Below are positions 17,478 through 25,023 of a DNA stretch of 54,797 nucleotides, piece after piece; position 1 is the stretch's first letter, and each line of letters opens with the position of its first letter. The translations under genes and the position numbers were made by a program. The notes beneath the pieces were generated by a model. The model made no database searches, was not told where the DNA came from, and saw only the letters and a list, made by a program, of their open reading frames with translations. Source of the stretch: Anaerolineae bacterium (lineage in GTDB: Bacteria; Chloroflexota; Anaerolineae; Aggregatilineales; UBA2796); NCBI GenBank assembly GCA_019637615.1, contig JAHBVJ010000042.1, forward strand, positions 1 to 54,797, in the 5' to 3' direction.

Positions 17478-18746
17478 TTAAGGCTTAAGTAGTGACTCAG
17501 GATATGTTTTGTCAATGTAGGCGCGGGCGGCGTCAAGGAACGGATCATCGCCTAGCTTGATCGTCGTCGGATCGTCGGGAATGGTCACGGTCACGTCGGG
17601 TTGCAAGCCGATATGCTGACCATCTTTCTGGATCGGCGTCTCATTCGGCGTGTACCATGCGCCGTGCGTGACGCGCAACTGCGATCCATCGCTCAACTGA
17701 TGGATGGTCTGCACGCTGCCTTTGCCGAACGTCGGCACCCCGATCAGGACGGCACGCCCGCGATCCTTGAGCGCCCCCGCTACGATCTCCGAGGCGCTGG
17801 CGCTGCCACCGTTGACCAAGACGACCATCGGGATTTGCTCACCGATGTCGCCGTCATCGGCGTTGAAGGTGGTGCTTTCGCCATCGCTGGTTTTTTCGCT
17901 GGCGACTTTGCCTGCCGTCAGGAACACGTCTGCCACTTTCACCGCTTGATCGAGGTAGCCGCCCGGATTGCCGCGTAAATCGAAGATCAATGCGCGCGGT
18001 TTTTTCTCCAACAGCGGCGTCAACTGCGCGATGATCTGCTGATCCGCGTCTTTGCTGAAGATGCTCAACGACAGATAAGCGACGTTGTTATCCAGCATCT
18101 TGGCGTAGACGTTGATCTGCTCACGTTTCATACTCAGTGTGATAGGCTCATCACTACCTGCCCGTTTGACGGTGACCTCAACCTCGGTGCCCAATTTGCC
18201 GCGAATCTGCGTGACAACATCGTTGAGCGTTTTGCCTTCAACATTCTGCCCGTTGACCGCGACGATCACATCACCTGCTTTCATGCCAGCGATCTCGGCG
18301 GGCCAGCCGATTCGCACTTCGGTGATGATCAATTCTTTCTGCTCGTTTTGCGCGACGCTGGCTCCGATTCCACCTGTTTCGCCTTGAATCTCGGCGTTGA
18401 CTTGCTCGGCTTCGACAGGCGGCAGATAAATCGTGTAAGGATCGTTGAATTTGGTCAATACAGCCTGAATCGCAGCGGTGTTCGCCGCCTTGATCTGATC
18501 ATCTTCGCTGGGCTTGGCGAAATAAAACTCGCGATTGAGAATATCGTGCGCTTCCCAGAACAGGCTTAAGGAGTTATCACGATCTTGTGTGCGCATGGTC
18601 GCTACGAGGTAGCCGCCCGCAAATGCGCCGATGGCGACTAGCAGCATCAAACTGAATAAGCCAGCCCACGGTATCGAGAGAATGCCGGAAGCTGGCTGAT
18701 AGCGGATGGTATAGCGCGGCTGAGACGCGTTGTCGTCGTTGAGCAT
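17478..18746 (-). CDS. S41 carboxy-terminal processing protease (CtpA/Prc type)
   Basis: Membrane-anchored serine protease of 422 residues. Order: cytoplasmic N-tail, one membrane helix (LFSLMLLVAIGAFAGGYLV, around 30-50), helical segment, PDZ domain (ITEVRIGWPAEIAGMKAGDV, around 150-230), then the S41 catalytic domain. The Ser of NGGSASASEIVAGAL and the Lys of FGKGSVQT form the Ser-Lys dyad. The ATG at 18746 has AGGA at 6 bases. The active site should be outside the membrane, degrading or trimming proteins from their C-termini. It is flanked by the zinc-ribbon gene 21 bp upstream and smpB 20 bp downstream, giving a likely three-gene operon. Confidence 0.95.
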   Translation of the reverse strand: MLNDDNASQPRYTIRYQPASGILSIPWAGLFSLMLLVAIGAFAGGYLVATMRTQDRDNSLSLFWEAHDILNREFYFAKPSEDDQIKAANTAAIQAVLTKFNDPYTIYLPPVEAEQVNAEIQGETGGIGASVAQNEQKELIITEVRIGWPAEIAGMKAGDVIVAVNGQNVEGKTLNDVVTQIRGKLGTEVEVTVKRAGSDEPITLSMKREQINVYAKMLDNNVAYLSLSIFSKDADQQIIAQLTPLLEKKPRALIFDLRGNPGGYLDQAVKVADVFLTAGKVASEKTSDGESTTFNADDGDIGEQIPMVVLVNGGSASASEIVAGALKDRGRAVLIGVPTFGKGSVQTIHQLSDGSQLRVTHGAWYTPNETPIQKDGQHIGLQPDVTVTIPDDPTTIKLGDDPFLDAARAYIDKTYPESLLKP

Positions 18747-18767
18747 TCGTTGTCCTGACTTGGTGTA

Positions 18768-19883
18768 CTACTCCTGAACGCGCTTCAACGTCTCCCAACT
18801 AGGTATGCCAAGCCGGTTGATGTCAACCGTGTAATGCTGACCTACCTTGAAACCTCGCCAAGAGTCTTCATTATCTGGATTATATTCATATTGTGCGCCA
18901 TCCGCAGGATTTTGGAAACGGATAGTAAACTGCAAATAGGTATTGACCAGCCGCACGCGCCCAATTCCCGTGGTGACCAACGAGGCGGAGTATTCGGGCG
19001 TGGCAATCGGATCGTTCAGACCGCCCGTGTTGGTGATGTCCGGCAGCGGAAGCCAGCGGTCAATCGTGTAGCTACAATAGCTATCCGAGCGTGTTTTCTG
19101 AACCGCTTTCTGGCACATCTTCGGCACGCGCTGACCGGAGCCATCGCCCCGATCAACATATTCGTAACCGCATTGTTCTTGCACATAATCGGTGTAAGAA
19201 CGGTCACGCTGCTGGCAGCTTACATTGTAGGCACCGCCGGGGACGCTATCCCGCCAATCGCTGCCAGTGCTGGTATTCAATTGTTCAAGCTGGATGCCCG
19301 TCACCCACGTTTGCTCGGTGACAGCGAGCGAATTGCTGGTTTTGCTGAAGAACAGATACCCGAAGATGCCCACGAACGCCAGCACGATCACGCCGATGGC
19401 GATGAACAACCGCGTCATGCTCTTGCTCTGGTCTTGTTTCTGCTGATCAGTGAGGCCGAGATCGCGCTCGAACTGCTTCTTCACCACATCATCGCGCAGC
19501 CCCTTCGCCCCGTCCAGTCCCGTTACTTCGCGATCTTTGACGGCAGCGTCTTTCGCACCCGTCAAGTCGCCACCGCACTGTTTGCAGAACTTCGAGGCCG
19601 CGCTGTTGGGTTGCTGGCAAAACGGACACACTTTGTCCGCGCCCGTATATTCGTAATGAGGATCGCTGACGAATTTTATGTCTGCTTCAGAAGGGAAATA
19701 ACGCCATTCGGGGTTTTGTGGGGCACCGCAGTTCGGGCAATGCCGATGGTCAAGGCCGAGCAACTTCGTGGTGCCGCAAAAGCGACAATCCCACAGCATT
19801 TGGAAGACCTCGCCGTTGCCGGGGACGCCTGCCGCACCCTGCTGTTTACTGGGCGGGGTACGTTGAGGGTCGAACAGGTTCAT
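18768..19883 (-). CDS. Zinc-ribbon membrane protein with Cys-containing outer domain
   Basis: A 371-residue protein of unknown function. Two zinc ribbons lie at the N-terminus: CRFCG...CPNCG (around 33-55) and CPFCQ...CKQCG (around 86-105). A charged linker, a single membrane helix (LFIAIGVIVLAFVGIFGYLFF, around 157-178) and an outer domain of about 190 residues follow. The outer domain has five or six Cys (SCQQRD, EQCGYEY, KMCQKA, SYCSYT) and an AQYEYNPDNE segment. The two-ribbon cytoplasmic head resembles zinc-ribbon proteins that scaffold membrane complexes. The outer Cys may form disulfides. GGAG lies about ten bases before the ATG at 19883. It is the first gene of the operon with the S41 protease and smpB, so a role in envelope protein quality control is a guess. 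Confidence 0.75.
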   Translation of the reverse strand: MNLFDPQRTPPSKQQGAAGVPGNGEVFQMLWDCRFCGTTKLLGLDHRHCPNCGAPQNPEWRYFPSEADIKFVSDPHYEYTGADKVCPFCQQPNSAASKFCKQCGGDLTGAKDAAVKDREVTGLDGAKGLRDDVVKKQFERDLGLTDQQKQDQSKSMTRLFIAIGVIVLAFVGIFGYLFFSKTSNSLAVTEQTWVTGIQLEQLNTSTGSDWRDSVPGGAYNVSCQQRDRSYTDYVQEQCGYEYVDRGDGSGQRVPKMCQKAVQKTRSDSYCSYTIDRWLPLPDITNTGGLNDPIATPEYSASLVTTGIGRVRLVNTYLQFTIRFQNPADGAQYEYNPDNEDSWRGFKVGQHYTVDINRLGIPSWETLKRVQE

Positions 19884-19910
19884 TGTACAAACACTCCATC
19901 GTTTGAAGAC

Positions 19911-19970
19911 TCATGCTTCCATTTTATGGGATATTTTCCGTACTGTGCCGGATTTCCTTCGGAAGCATGA
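19911..19970. other. Long-armed inverted repeat between GT2 and zinc-ribbon genes
   Basis: TCATGCTTCC (19911-19920) and GGAAGCATGA (19961-19970) are perfect complements separated by 40 bases. It could be the GT2 terminator or an operator for the downstream operon. The left arm lies in a GTTTGAAGAyTCATrCTTC motif that recurs at 21861. Confidence 0.4.
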
Positions 19971-19992
19971 GGACTTTGATACTTCTCTTGGG

Positions 19993-21453
19993 CTAGGCGC
20001 TCTGCAATGTGTACCGATCCCTAATGCTCCAGAGCGCTACGCTGAAGAAGCCCAAGACATACATCGCGAAGTAGGGAATCAGAGATGGCGAGAGCAGCGA
20101 CGACAGCAACGCGCCGAATAACGCGTATGAACCGAAGATCAGCTCCCATATAGTACTCTTATCTACCAGCGCGGCATACTGTTTGATCTGGTTCATGTTG
20201 ATCGACTTCTTCTCGCCGTTCAGGTTGAATTTCGGCGTGCGCTTGAACTCGCTGCGTTGACCCAGAAAAGCCGAGATCGCCGCGCTGCTATTGTTCACCG
20301 TCATGCCGGAACTGAAGATCATCAGAATTGGGAACACAAACGAGCGTTGCAACCAGTTTTTATACAACATCTGCTGACTGAGCACATACATAATCGGGAT
20401 CGTGGCGCTCAACATGCCGAGCGGCCCTAACGGTAGATCGGTCAACGCGTGCGTTATGATCATGATGGGCATTAGCAACAGGATACACAATGCCAACGGC
20501 TGCGACGGATACGGCATCAACTGTAGAATGCCCATGATCCGTTTACGCAAACTAAGTTGGGATTTCGCCAGTGGCAGCGCCAGTTTGAGCAGCACTTGCG
20601 TCGTGCCTTTAGCCCAGCGTGCCTGCTGCTGTTTGAAGGCGACCATATGCGGCGGTACTTCACCCGGCACCATCACATCTGGCACGAACAAGAAACGCCA
20701 ACCCTTCATTTGCGCGCGGAAACTCAGATCGGAGTCCTCGGTGAGCGTGTCGTGCTGCCAGCCACCTGCATCCACGATGGCGGCACGCCGCCACAGTCCG
20801 CACGTCCCGTTGAACGTGAAGATCAAATCGCCGCTGCTGCGGGCGAACTGCTCTACCGCGAAGTGACCGTCGATCATCAGCGCTTCGCTGCGGGTTAGTA
20901 GATTGTCGTTGGGATTCAGATGCCCCCAGCGTGTCTGCACGACGCCGATCCGTTTATCGAGGAAGAAATAAGGTACGGTTTTGCGCAAAAAGTCCTTCTG
21001 CGGCACAAAATCCGCATCGAAAATCGCGACGAATTCGCCGTTGGTGTACTTTAGCCCGTTTTCCAGCGCCCCAGCTTTGTAGCCAGTGCGATCCGTACGG
21101 TGGATGAGGTCGATGTTCAGCCCGTGTGTCTTCAACTGCGTCACCCGCTCTTGCAGCAGCGCGTAGGTCTCGTCGGTGGAGTCGTCCAGCACCTGAATGT
21201 GCAGACGATCACGCGGGTAATCCAGCACCGCAACGGCATCGATCAGGCGTTCCGCCACGAATCGCTCGTTATAGAGCGGGAGCTGCACCGTCACACACGG
21301 GAGTTCGTCGTCCCCTAGGGTTGGCGCTTGGGGTTTTTCGCTTCGATGGCGAATAAACAAGTACAAGAGATAGATGGTGCCAAGCGCATACAATAAGAGC
21401 GGTATGGTCAGCAAGATATAGAAGACTTTGAGCAGAGCAAGGAGTGTATTCAT
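19993..21453 (-). CDS. Processive family 2 glycosyltransferase (membrane)
   Basis: Builds a beta-linked polysaccharide or glycolipid from nucleotide sugars at the membrane. The 486-residue protein has one N-terminal helix, a cytoplasmic GT-A domain and four or five C-terminal helices. The processive GT2 motifs are complete: QVLDDSTDET (first Asp), FDADF (DxD), LTEDSDLSFR (TED base) and QQQARWAKG (QxxRW). The PLYNERFVAERLIDAV opening and overall length resemble plant CslA-type and bacterial glucomannan/hyaluronan-like synthases, so a mannan- or glucan-type product is possible but unproven. It begins one base after the stop of a small frame at 21455, suggesting coupling. There is no strong ribosome-binding site. 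Confidence 0.9.
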   Translation of the reverse strand: MNTLLALLKVFYILLTIPLLLYALGTIYLLYLFIRHRSEKPQAPTLGDDELPCVTVQLPLYNERFVAERLIDAVAVLDYPRDRLHIQVLDDSTDETYALLQERVTQLKTHGLNIDLIHRTDRTGYKAGALENGLKYTNGEFVAIFDADFVPQKDFLRKTVPYFFLDKRIGVVQTRWGHLNPNDNLLTRSEALMIDGHFAVEQFARSSGDLIFTFNGTCGLWRRAAIVDAGGWQHDTLTEDSDLSFRAQMKGWRFLFVPDVMVPGEVPPHMVAFKQQQARWAKGTTQVLLKLALPLAKSQLSLRKRIMGILQLMPYPSQPLALCILLLMPIMIITHALTDLPLGPLGMLSATIPIMYVLSQQMLYKNWLQRSFVFPILMIFSSGMTVNNSSAAISAFLGQRSEFKRTPKFNLNGEKKSINMNQIKQYAALVDKSTIWELIFGSYALFGALLSSLLSPSLIPYFAMYVLGFFSVALWSIRDRYTLQSA

Positions 21454-21454
21454 A

Positions 21455-21616
21455 CTATTGGCGCGGGAAACCCTTGTTTAATGGCAAGGCAGAGATGCGC
21501 CGATTCCTTTCTCCGAGAAGATAGATAAACCCCTCGCGGGAGGCAGTTTTCTCCGTGAGGATCAGGTTGCTGCGCTCTGAACCTGTGTTGGGATTGCGCC
21601 CAACAATCGTAAACAT
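21455..21616 (-). CDS. Possible 53-residue peptide upstream of GT2
   Basis: ATG at 21616 reads MFTIVGRNPNTGSERSNLIL and stops one base before the GT2 start. The frame is open further up to 21685. The tight junction with the GT2 gene and reasonable codon use favour a real gene or leader peptide. No ribosome-binding site is seen and I recognise no family. It may instead be transcribed leader of GT2. Confidence 0.35.
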   Translation of the reverse strand: MFTIVGRNPNTGSERSNLILTEKTASREGFIYLLGERNRRISALPLNKGFPRQ

Positions 21617-21898
21617 GTGTGTAGACACTCTATTACCAATGAATACGTGCCAGTGCCGTTTGTGGCGCAAGGTAGTGACTGCCAATCCTCACTTAATGAC
21701 CGTCGAATCGGCATTCTATCACACAATATGCGGAGACGGAATTTGGAACCTTGAGCAGAACGCGCGTAGGCGGGAGAATCCTACGAAAGAAGGAGCAAAC
21801 AGGCCAACCGCTTCAGAAAAAGCACGATTTCAGCTTTTCAAGCGAGAAAACGATGTTGAAGTTTGAAGATTCATACTTCTAATTTACTTCTAAAGCGT

Positions 21899-21927
21899 TT
21901 GTCTATAACAGTGACTTAGCATACACT
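21899..21927 (+). promoter_or_regulatory. Probable promoter of the LysM gene
   Basis: TTGTCT (21899-21904), 17-base spacer, TACACT (21922-21927). Initiation near 21934 gives a 35-base leader. The rest of 21617-21898, between divergent genes, shows a direct repeat of the 19901 motif at 21861 and nothing else I can support. Confidence 0.45.
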
Positions 21928-21968
21928 ATACGTTAATTATCCACTCGCTAGGGTAAAGGATGTTACTC

Positions 21969-22670
21969 ATGAAATTCATCGGAAAAGTTAATGTGCGAAT
22001 AGCATTGGCTTTGCTAATCGCGTTTATCGCTATCGGTGGCGCGTTTGCCCAACCGATGGCGGTTACCGCTCAGTCCCAAGCGTGCTTCCCTTACTACATC
22101 GTGAAACCCGGCGATAATCTTTACCGCATCGCGCTTGCTGCTGGCACCTCGTGGCAAACGCTGATGTATATTAATGGTATTTACAATCCGAATATTATCT
22201 TTGTTGGACAGCGGATTTGCTTACCGCCTGCCGCCCCCGGTGCGTCGCCCACACCCATCATCGTGAAGACGCCGACTAAGGCTCCGACGGCGATCCCGCC
22301 CACACCTATGCCGGGTACTGCTGTACCGCCCACGCCGGTGACGAGTGGCATCGCGCTGCCACCACCGGGTGTGTTCCCCAGCATCACACTGAATACCTAT
22401 TTCGCGCATGTTGGCGATACGCTGACCGTCACCGGACAGAACTTCCCCACCAACGAGCCGGTAGACATCTTCTTCACCAACCTCGGTTGGCCTTATCCCG
22501 CGTCGTCGTCCGGTTCTGCCATCACCAGCGCGACGGGAACCTTGAACACGACCGTCGGTATTCCGCTGGCTGTGGATGGTGTGCCGCTCAATGGCGCACA
22601 AATCGGGATCATGGTCAAGGGGCGTGTGACGGGCTACTTCGCTTACAATTATGTGAACCGTTTGCCGTAA
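21969..22670 (+). CDS. Secreted LysM-domain protein
   Basis: A 233-residue exported protein. From the ATG at 21969 (AAAGG nine bases upstream; an ATG at 21960 sits right on that site) it starts with a signal peptide ending near VTAQSQA. One LysM domain follows (YYIVKPGDNLYRIALAAGT ... FVGQRICLP), which binds peptidoglycan or chitin-like glycans. Then comes a Thr/Pro linker (TPTKAPTAIPPTPMPGTAVP) and a C-terminal Ig-like beta domain (ITLNTYFAHVGDTLTVTGQNFPTNEPV). It is probably attached to the cell wall or released. Own promoter and a strong terminator make it a single-gene unit. Confidence 0.88.
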   Translation: MKFIGKVNVRIALALLIAFIAIGGAFAQPMAVTAQSQACFPYYIVKPGDNLYRIALAAGTSWQTLMYINGIYNPNIIFVGQRICLPPAAPGASPTPIIVKTPTKAPTAIPPTPMPGTAVPPTPVTSGIALPPPGVFPSITLNTYFAHVGDTLTVTGQNFPTNEPVDIFFTNLGWPYPASSSGSAITSATGTLNTTVGIPLAVDGVPLNGAQIGIMVKGRVTGYFAYNYVNRLP

Positions 22671-22706
22671 GACGAACGCGTTCCGACACATCTATGAATC
22701 ACGATG

Positions 22707-22735
22707 GAGCCGGGGAAAACCCCGGCTCTTTTCTT
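22707..22735 (+). terminator. Intrinsic terminator of the LysM gene
   Basis: GAGCCGGGG (22707-22715), AAAA loop, CCCCGGCTC (22720-22728), then TTTTCTT. Perfect 9-bp GC-rich stem with tetraloop and U-tract. Confidence 0.92.
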
Positions 22736-22794
22736 GTGACAGAACTGAAATCTCCTACTATTGAGGGGTTTCAGAAATGTTACACAAAATCTAC

Positions 22795-22823
22795 TTTACA
22801 GATTGCGTAAATCGTCCTATAGT
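22795..22823 (+). promoter_or_regulatory. Sigma-70 promoter of the decarboxylase gene
   Basis: TTTACA (22795-22800), 17-base spacer, TATAGT (22818-22823). Start expected near 22830, giving a leader of about 140 nt before the ATG at 22969. Confidence 0.65.
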
Positions 22824-22837
22824 GTACACGAATTGAC

Positions 22838-22915
22838 GAGGGGGCGGCCTATTTTTCCGCCCTCTTTTCATGCCTAGAGGCCAACCTGAAGGACGTACCC
22901 AGCGTACGTTCTTTT
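22838..22915 (+). promoter_or_regulatory. Two terminator-like hairpins in the decarboxylase leader
   Basis: First hairpin: GAGGGGGCGG (22838-22847) pairs with CCGCCCTC (22857-22864) with a bulge, followed by TTTT. Second: GGACGTAC (22891-22898), loop CCAGC, GTACGTTC (22904-22911), followed by TTTT. Both lie between the promoter and the gene and share the 3' context CTTTTCATG. They could form a transcription attenuator. Alternatively the first is just a second terminator behind the LysM gene. Confidence 0.45.
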
Positions 22916-22968
22916 CATGGGAATAAGTGACGAACCAATACTTTGCGACAGGAGACCCGTAGAAACCG

Positions 22969-24114
22969 ATGAACACAGTCCGTATGGACGCCGTTATCCG
23001 TGATACTGCCCTTAACACCCCCGCCCTCGTTCTCGATCTAGAGAACATCAATGACACCTACACACGTTTTGTAGAAGCCTTCCCCAACGGGCAAGTTTTC
23101 TACGCTGTGAAATCAAATGCTAATCTCGACATCATGCGGCTCGTCGTCGCGCGTGGTGGCGGTTTGGAGATCGCGTCGCTGGCTGAATTGGACGCCGCCC
23201 TCACGGCTGGTGCCAGTGGTGCGCAGATCATTTGCAGCAACCCGATCAAGACTCCGCGCTTCTTGCAGCGGATGCAAGCAGCGGATGTGTATGCCGTCGT
23301 GGTGGATTCGCCGTGGGAAGTCGAAAAGATCGCCCAATATGCGCCCGGAATGCACGTGTACGTGCGATTGGCAGTCGATAACACGGGCAGCGTCCTGCCA
23401 TTGGCAGGCAAGTTCGGCGTTAGCGGGAATGAAGCGCTTCATCTGTTTGACCAAGCGCGCGATCTTGGCCTCGTGCCGATCGGGTTGTCGTTCCATGTCG
23501 GATCGCAATGCTTGAGGGTCAATAACTGGGTGAACGCCATCCGTGCGTGTGGCGAAATCTGGCAAGCCGCCGAAGCACGCGGTCATCAACTGCATTTCCT
23601 CGATCTCGGTGGTGGTTTCCCAGCGGGACACTATCATGACACCAATATTCCCACCATCGAGGCCATTTGCGAAGCCAGCCGTGACGCCATCTACGACTTC
23701 ATCCCGCATCACGCGCCGATGATCGTCCTAGAACCCGGTCGCGGGCTGGTCGGTGAGTCCGGGCGTCTGGTCGTATCGGTGGTCGGCAAGGCACGCCGCA
23801 ACGGCGACGAATGGTTGTATATGGACGCAGGCGTCTTCAACGGTCTGATGGAAACATATGAAGGGTTCCCACCCGTTGTGTACCTGCAAGCTGATGATGC
23901 GGAAGACCGCCCCATGCGGCAATATACGCTGGCGGGGCCGAGCTGCGATAGCTGCGATGTGGTGGCGCGCAAGATCGAACTGCCGGAAACGCACATCGGA
24001 GATCGCTTGGTGTTCCTTGACGCCGGTGCATACACTAACGAGTATGCGGTGGCCTTCAACGGCTTCCCCGTGCCTGCGGTGGTCAAACTTGAGCGCGAGG
24101 TTGCGTTCGCGTAA
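22969..24114 (+). CDS. Ornithine-type decarboxylase (PLP fold type III)
   Basis: Decarboxylates a basic amino acid, most likely ornithine or lysine, to the diamine for polyamine synthesis. The 381-residue product has the alanine-racemase-like barrel, with the PLP lysine in FYAVKSNANL, FHVGSQC and the phosphate-binding EPGRGLVGESG. The C-terminal beta domain holds the catalytic Cys in GPSCDSCDVV. The GPSCDSCD form resembles the ornithine decarboxylase side of the family rather than the ESGD motif of diaminopimelate decarboxylase, and the length is also short for lysA. AGGAG lies 14 bases before the ATG, rather far. A promoter and two U-tract hairpins precede it, and a terminator follows. Confidence 0.85.
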   Translation: MNTVRMDAVIRDTALNTPALVLDLENINDTYTRFVEAFPNGQVFYAVKSNANLDIMRLVVARGGGLEIASLAELDAALTAGASGAQIICSNPIKTPRFLQRMQAADVYAVVVDSPWEVEKIAQYAPGMHVYVRLAVDNTGSVLPLAGKFGVSGNEALHLFDQARDLGLVPIGLSFHVGSQCLRVNNWVNAIRACGEIWQAAEARGHQLHFLDLGGGFPAGHYHDTNIPTIEAICEASRDAIYDFIPHHAPMIVLEPGRGLVGESGRLVVSVVGKARRNGDEWLYMDAGVFNGLMETYEGFPPVVYLQADDAEDRPMRQYTLAGPSCDSCDVVARKIELPETHIGDRLVFLDAGAYTNEYAVAFNGFPVPAVVKLEREVAFA

Positions 24115-24145
24115 CTTTTCGTACCTACATGGTCGCTAAATTGTT

Positions 24146-24177
24146 ACAGAGTCGAGGGGGTAGCCTCTCGGCTCTGT
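24146..24177 (+). terminator. Terminator of the decarboxylase gene
   Basis: ACAGAGTCGAGGG pairs with CCTCTCGGCTCTGT over about 13 bp with two G-U pairs, loop GGTAG, then TTCGTTT. Confidence 0.65.
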
Positions 24178-24249
24178 TCGTTTACGGGTGAAATTTGTCA
24201 TTGGTACTATAATAGGGATGAGGATCGACTCAGCGCCGGAGGTATATCC

Positions 24250-24966
24250 ATGTCAGCGACGTATCAATCCTTTATTCCTGAAGATGCCGAGGAACAAGTC
24301 GCGTTTGCTTTCCCGAATGGACAAAAAGCCCTCGCGGGGTATTTTGTCAACGGAGTCAGCGTCGGCAAACGCAGCTTTTACGAGGAAGGCATTCTATCGG
24401 TAGAAACGCCGCTCCGCGATGGGAAAATCCACGGCAATTGTTACGGCTGGTATCCATCGGGCGATTTGATGTCGATTGTCCCCTACGAACAAGGACTCCC
24501 ACATGGGACAGCCACCTTATGGGCACCTAACGGCGAAATGCTCGACTCGTACACGATGGATAACGGGACGGGTATCCGCCTTGATTGGCAATATGTTCCC
24601 AACGATGAGGGCGGATTCATCTACTTACACCGCGTAGACTACCTTCAGAATGGATTCCGGCATGGCGTCGCGTGGGTGATCAACCCCGATCAGCGCACTA
24701 TCGCCATCGAAAACTACTATTACGACGATATTCCACACGGCATTGAGCGCGTTTGGGACGATCAAGGTCGTTTAGAACCCGAATATCCCAAATACTACAT
24801 TCGCGGTCAGAATTTGTTTGGCGAACAGCACGAGCAAGAATTATCACAAGAAGAGTACGTCGCCGTCAGCAACGGCGATCTGACTCTGCCGCCTTACCGC
24901 GAAGAGGAGAATGACCCCGTGCGCGATTTTCCGCCCGAAGTCGCACAGCATCTATGGCGTAATTAA
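24250..24966 (+). CDS. MORN-repeat-like protein (YwqK type)
   Basis: A 238-residue cytoplasmic protein of irregular MORN-like units: FAFPNGQKALAGYFVNGVSVG, LRDGKIHGNCYGWYPSGDLM, YEQGLPHGTATLWAPNGEML and YYYDDIPHGIERVWDDQGRL. Each has the aromatic-x-x-G hairpin pattern. Bacterial proteins of this kind are often labelled YwqK-family antitoxins, but no toxin partner is adjacent here. Function is unknown; the fold is a binding scaffold. The start is well fixed by GGAGGT six bases before the ATG. A TATAAT at 24208-24213 may be the -10 box, though no good -35 lies 17 bases upstream. Confidence 0.75.
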   Translation: MSATYQSFIPEDAEEQVAFAFPNGQKALAGYFVNGVSVGKRSFYEEGILSVETPLRDGKIHGNCYGWYPSGDLMSIVPYEQGLPHGTATLWAPNGEMLDSYTMDNGTGIRLDWQYVPNDEGGFIYLHRVDYLQNGFRHGVAWVINPDQRTIAIENYYYDDIPHGIERVWDDQGRLEPEYPKYYIRGQNLFGEQHEQELSQEEYVAVSNGDLTLPPYREEENDPVRDFPPEVAQHLWRN

Positions 24967-24981
24967 CGCACGGCCAGCCAA

Positions 24982-25007
24982 GAGCGCGGAATTTCTCCCG
25001 CGCCCTC
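24982..25007. terminator. Hairpin between convergent genes
   Basis: GCGCGG (24984-24989) and CCGCGC (24998-25003) with flanking GAG/CTC after a small bulge, in the 57-bp gap between convergent genes. No long T-run. Confidence 0.4.
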
Positions 25008-25023
25008 ATGCACCATTAGTTGT

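Noticed and set aside
18834..19970. A 378-codon plus-strand frame opposite the zinc-ribbon gene
   Set aside because: The minus strand encodes paired CxxC ribbons and a membrane helix. The plus-strand product shows no domain and runs through the intergenic inverted repeat.
21555..21866. A 103-codon plus-strand frame upstream of the LysM gene
   Set aside because: No ribosome-binding site and no family, and it overlaps the likely GT2 leader on the other strand. The end is low-complexity charged sequence.
24250..24966. Toxin-antitoxin module (YwqK-type label)
   Set aside because: No toxin-like partner on either side. The protein is better described by its MORN-like repeats.
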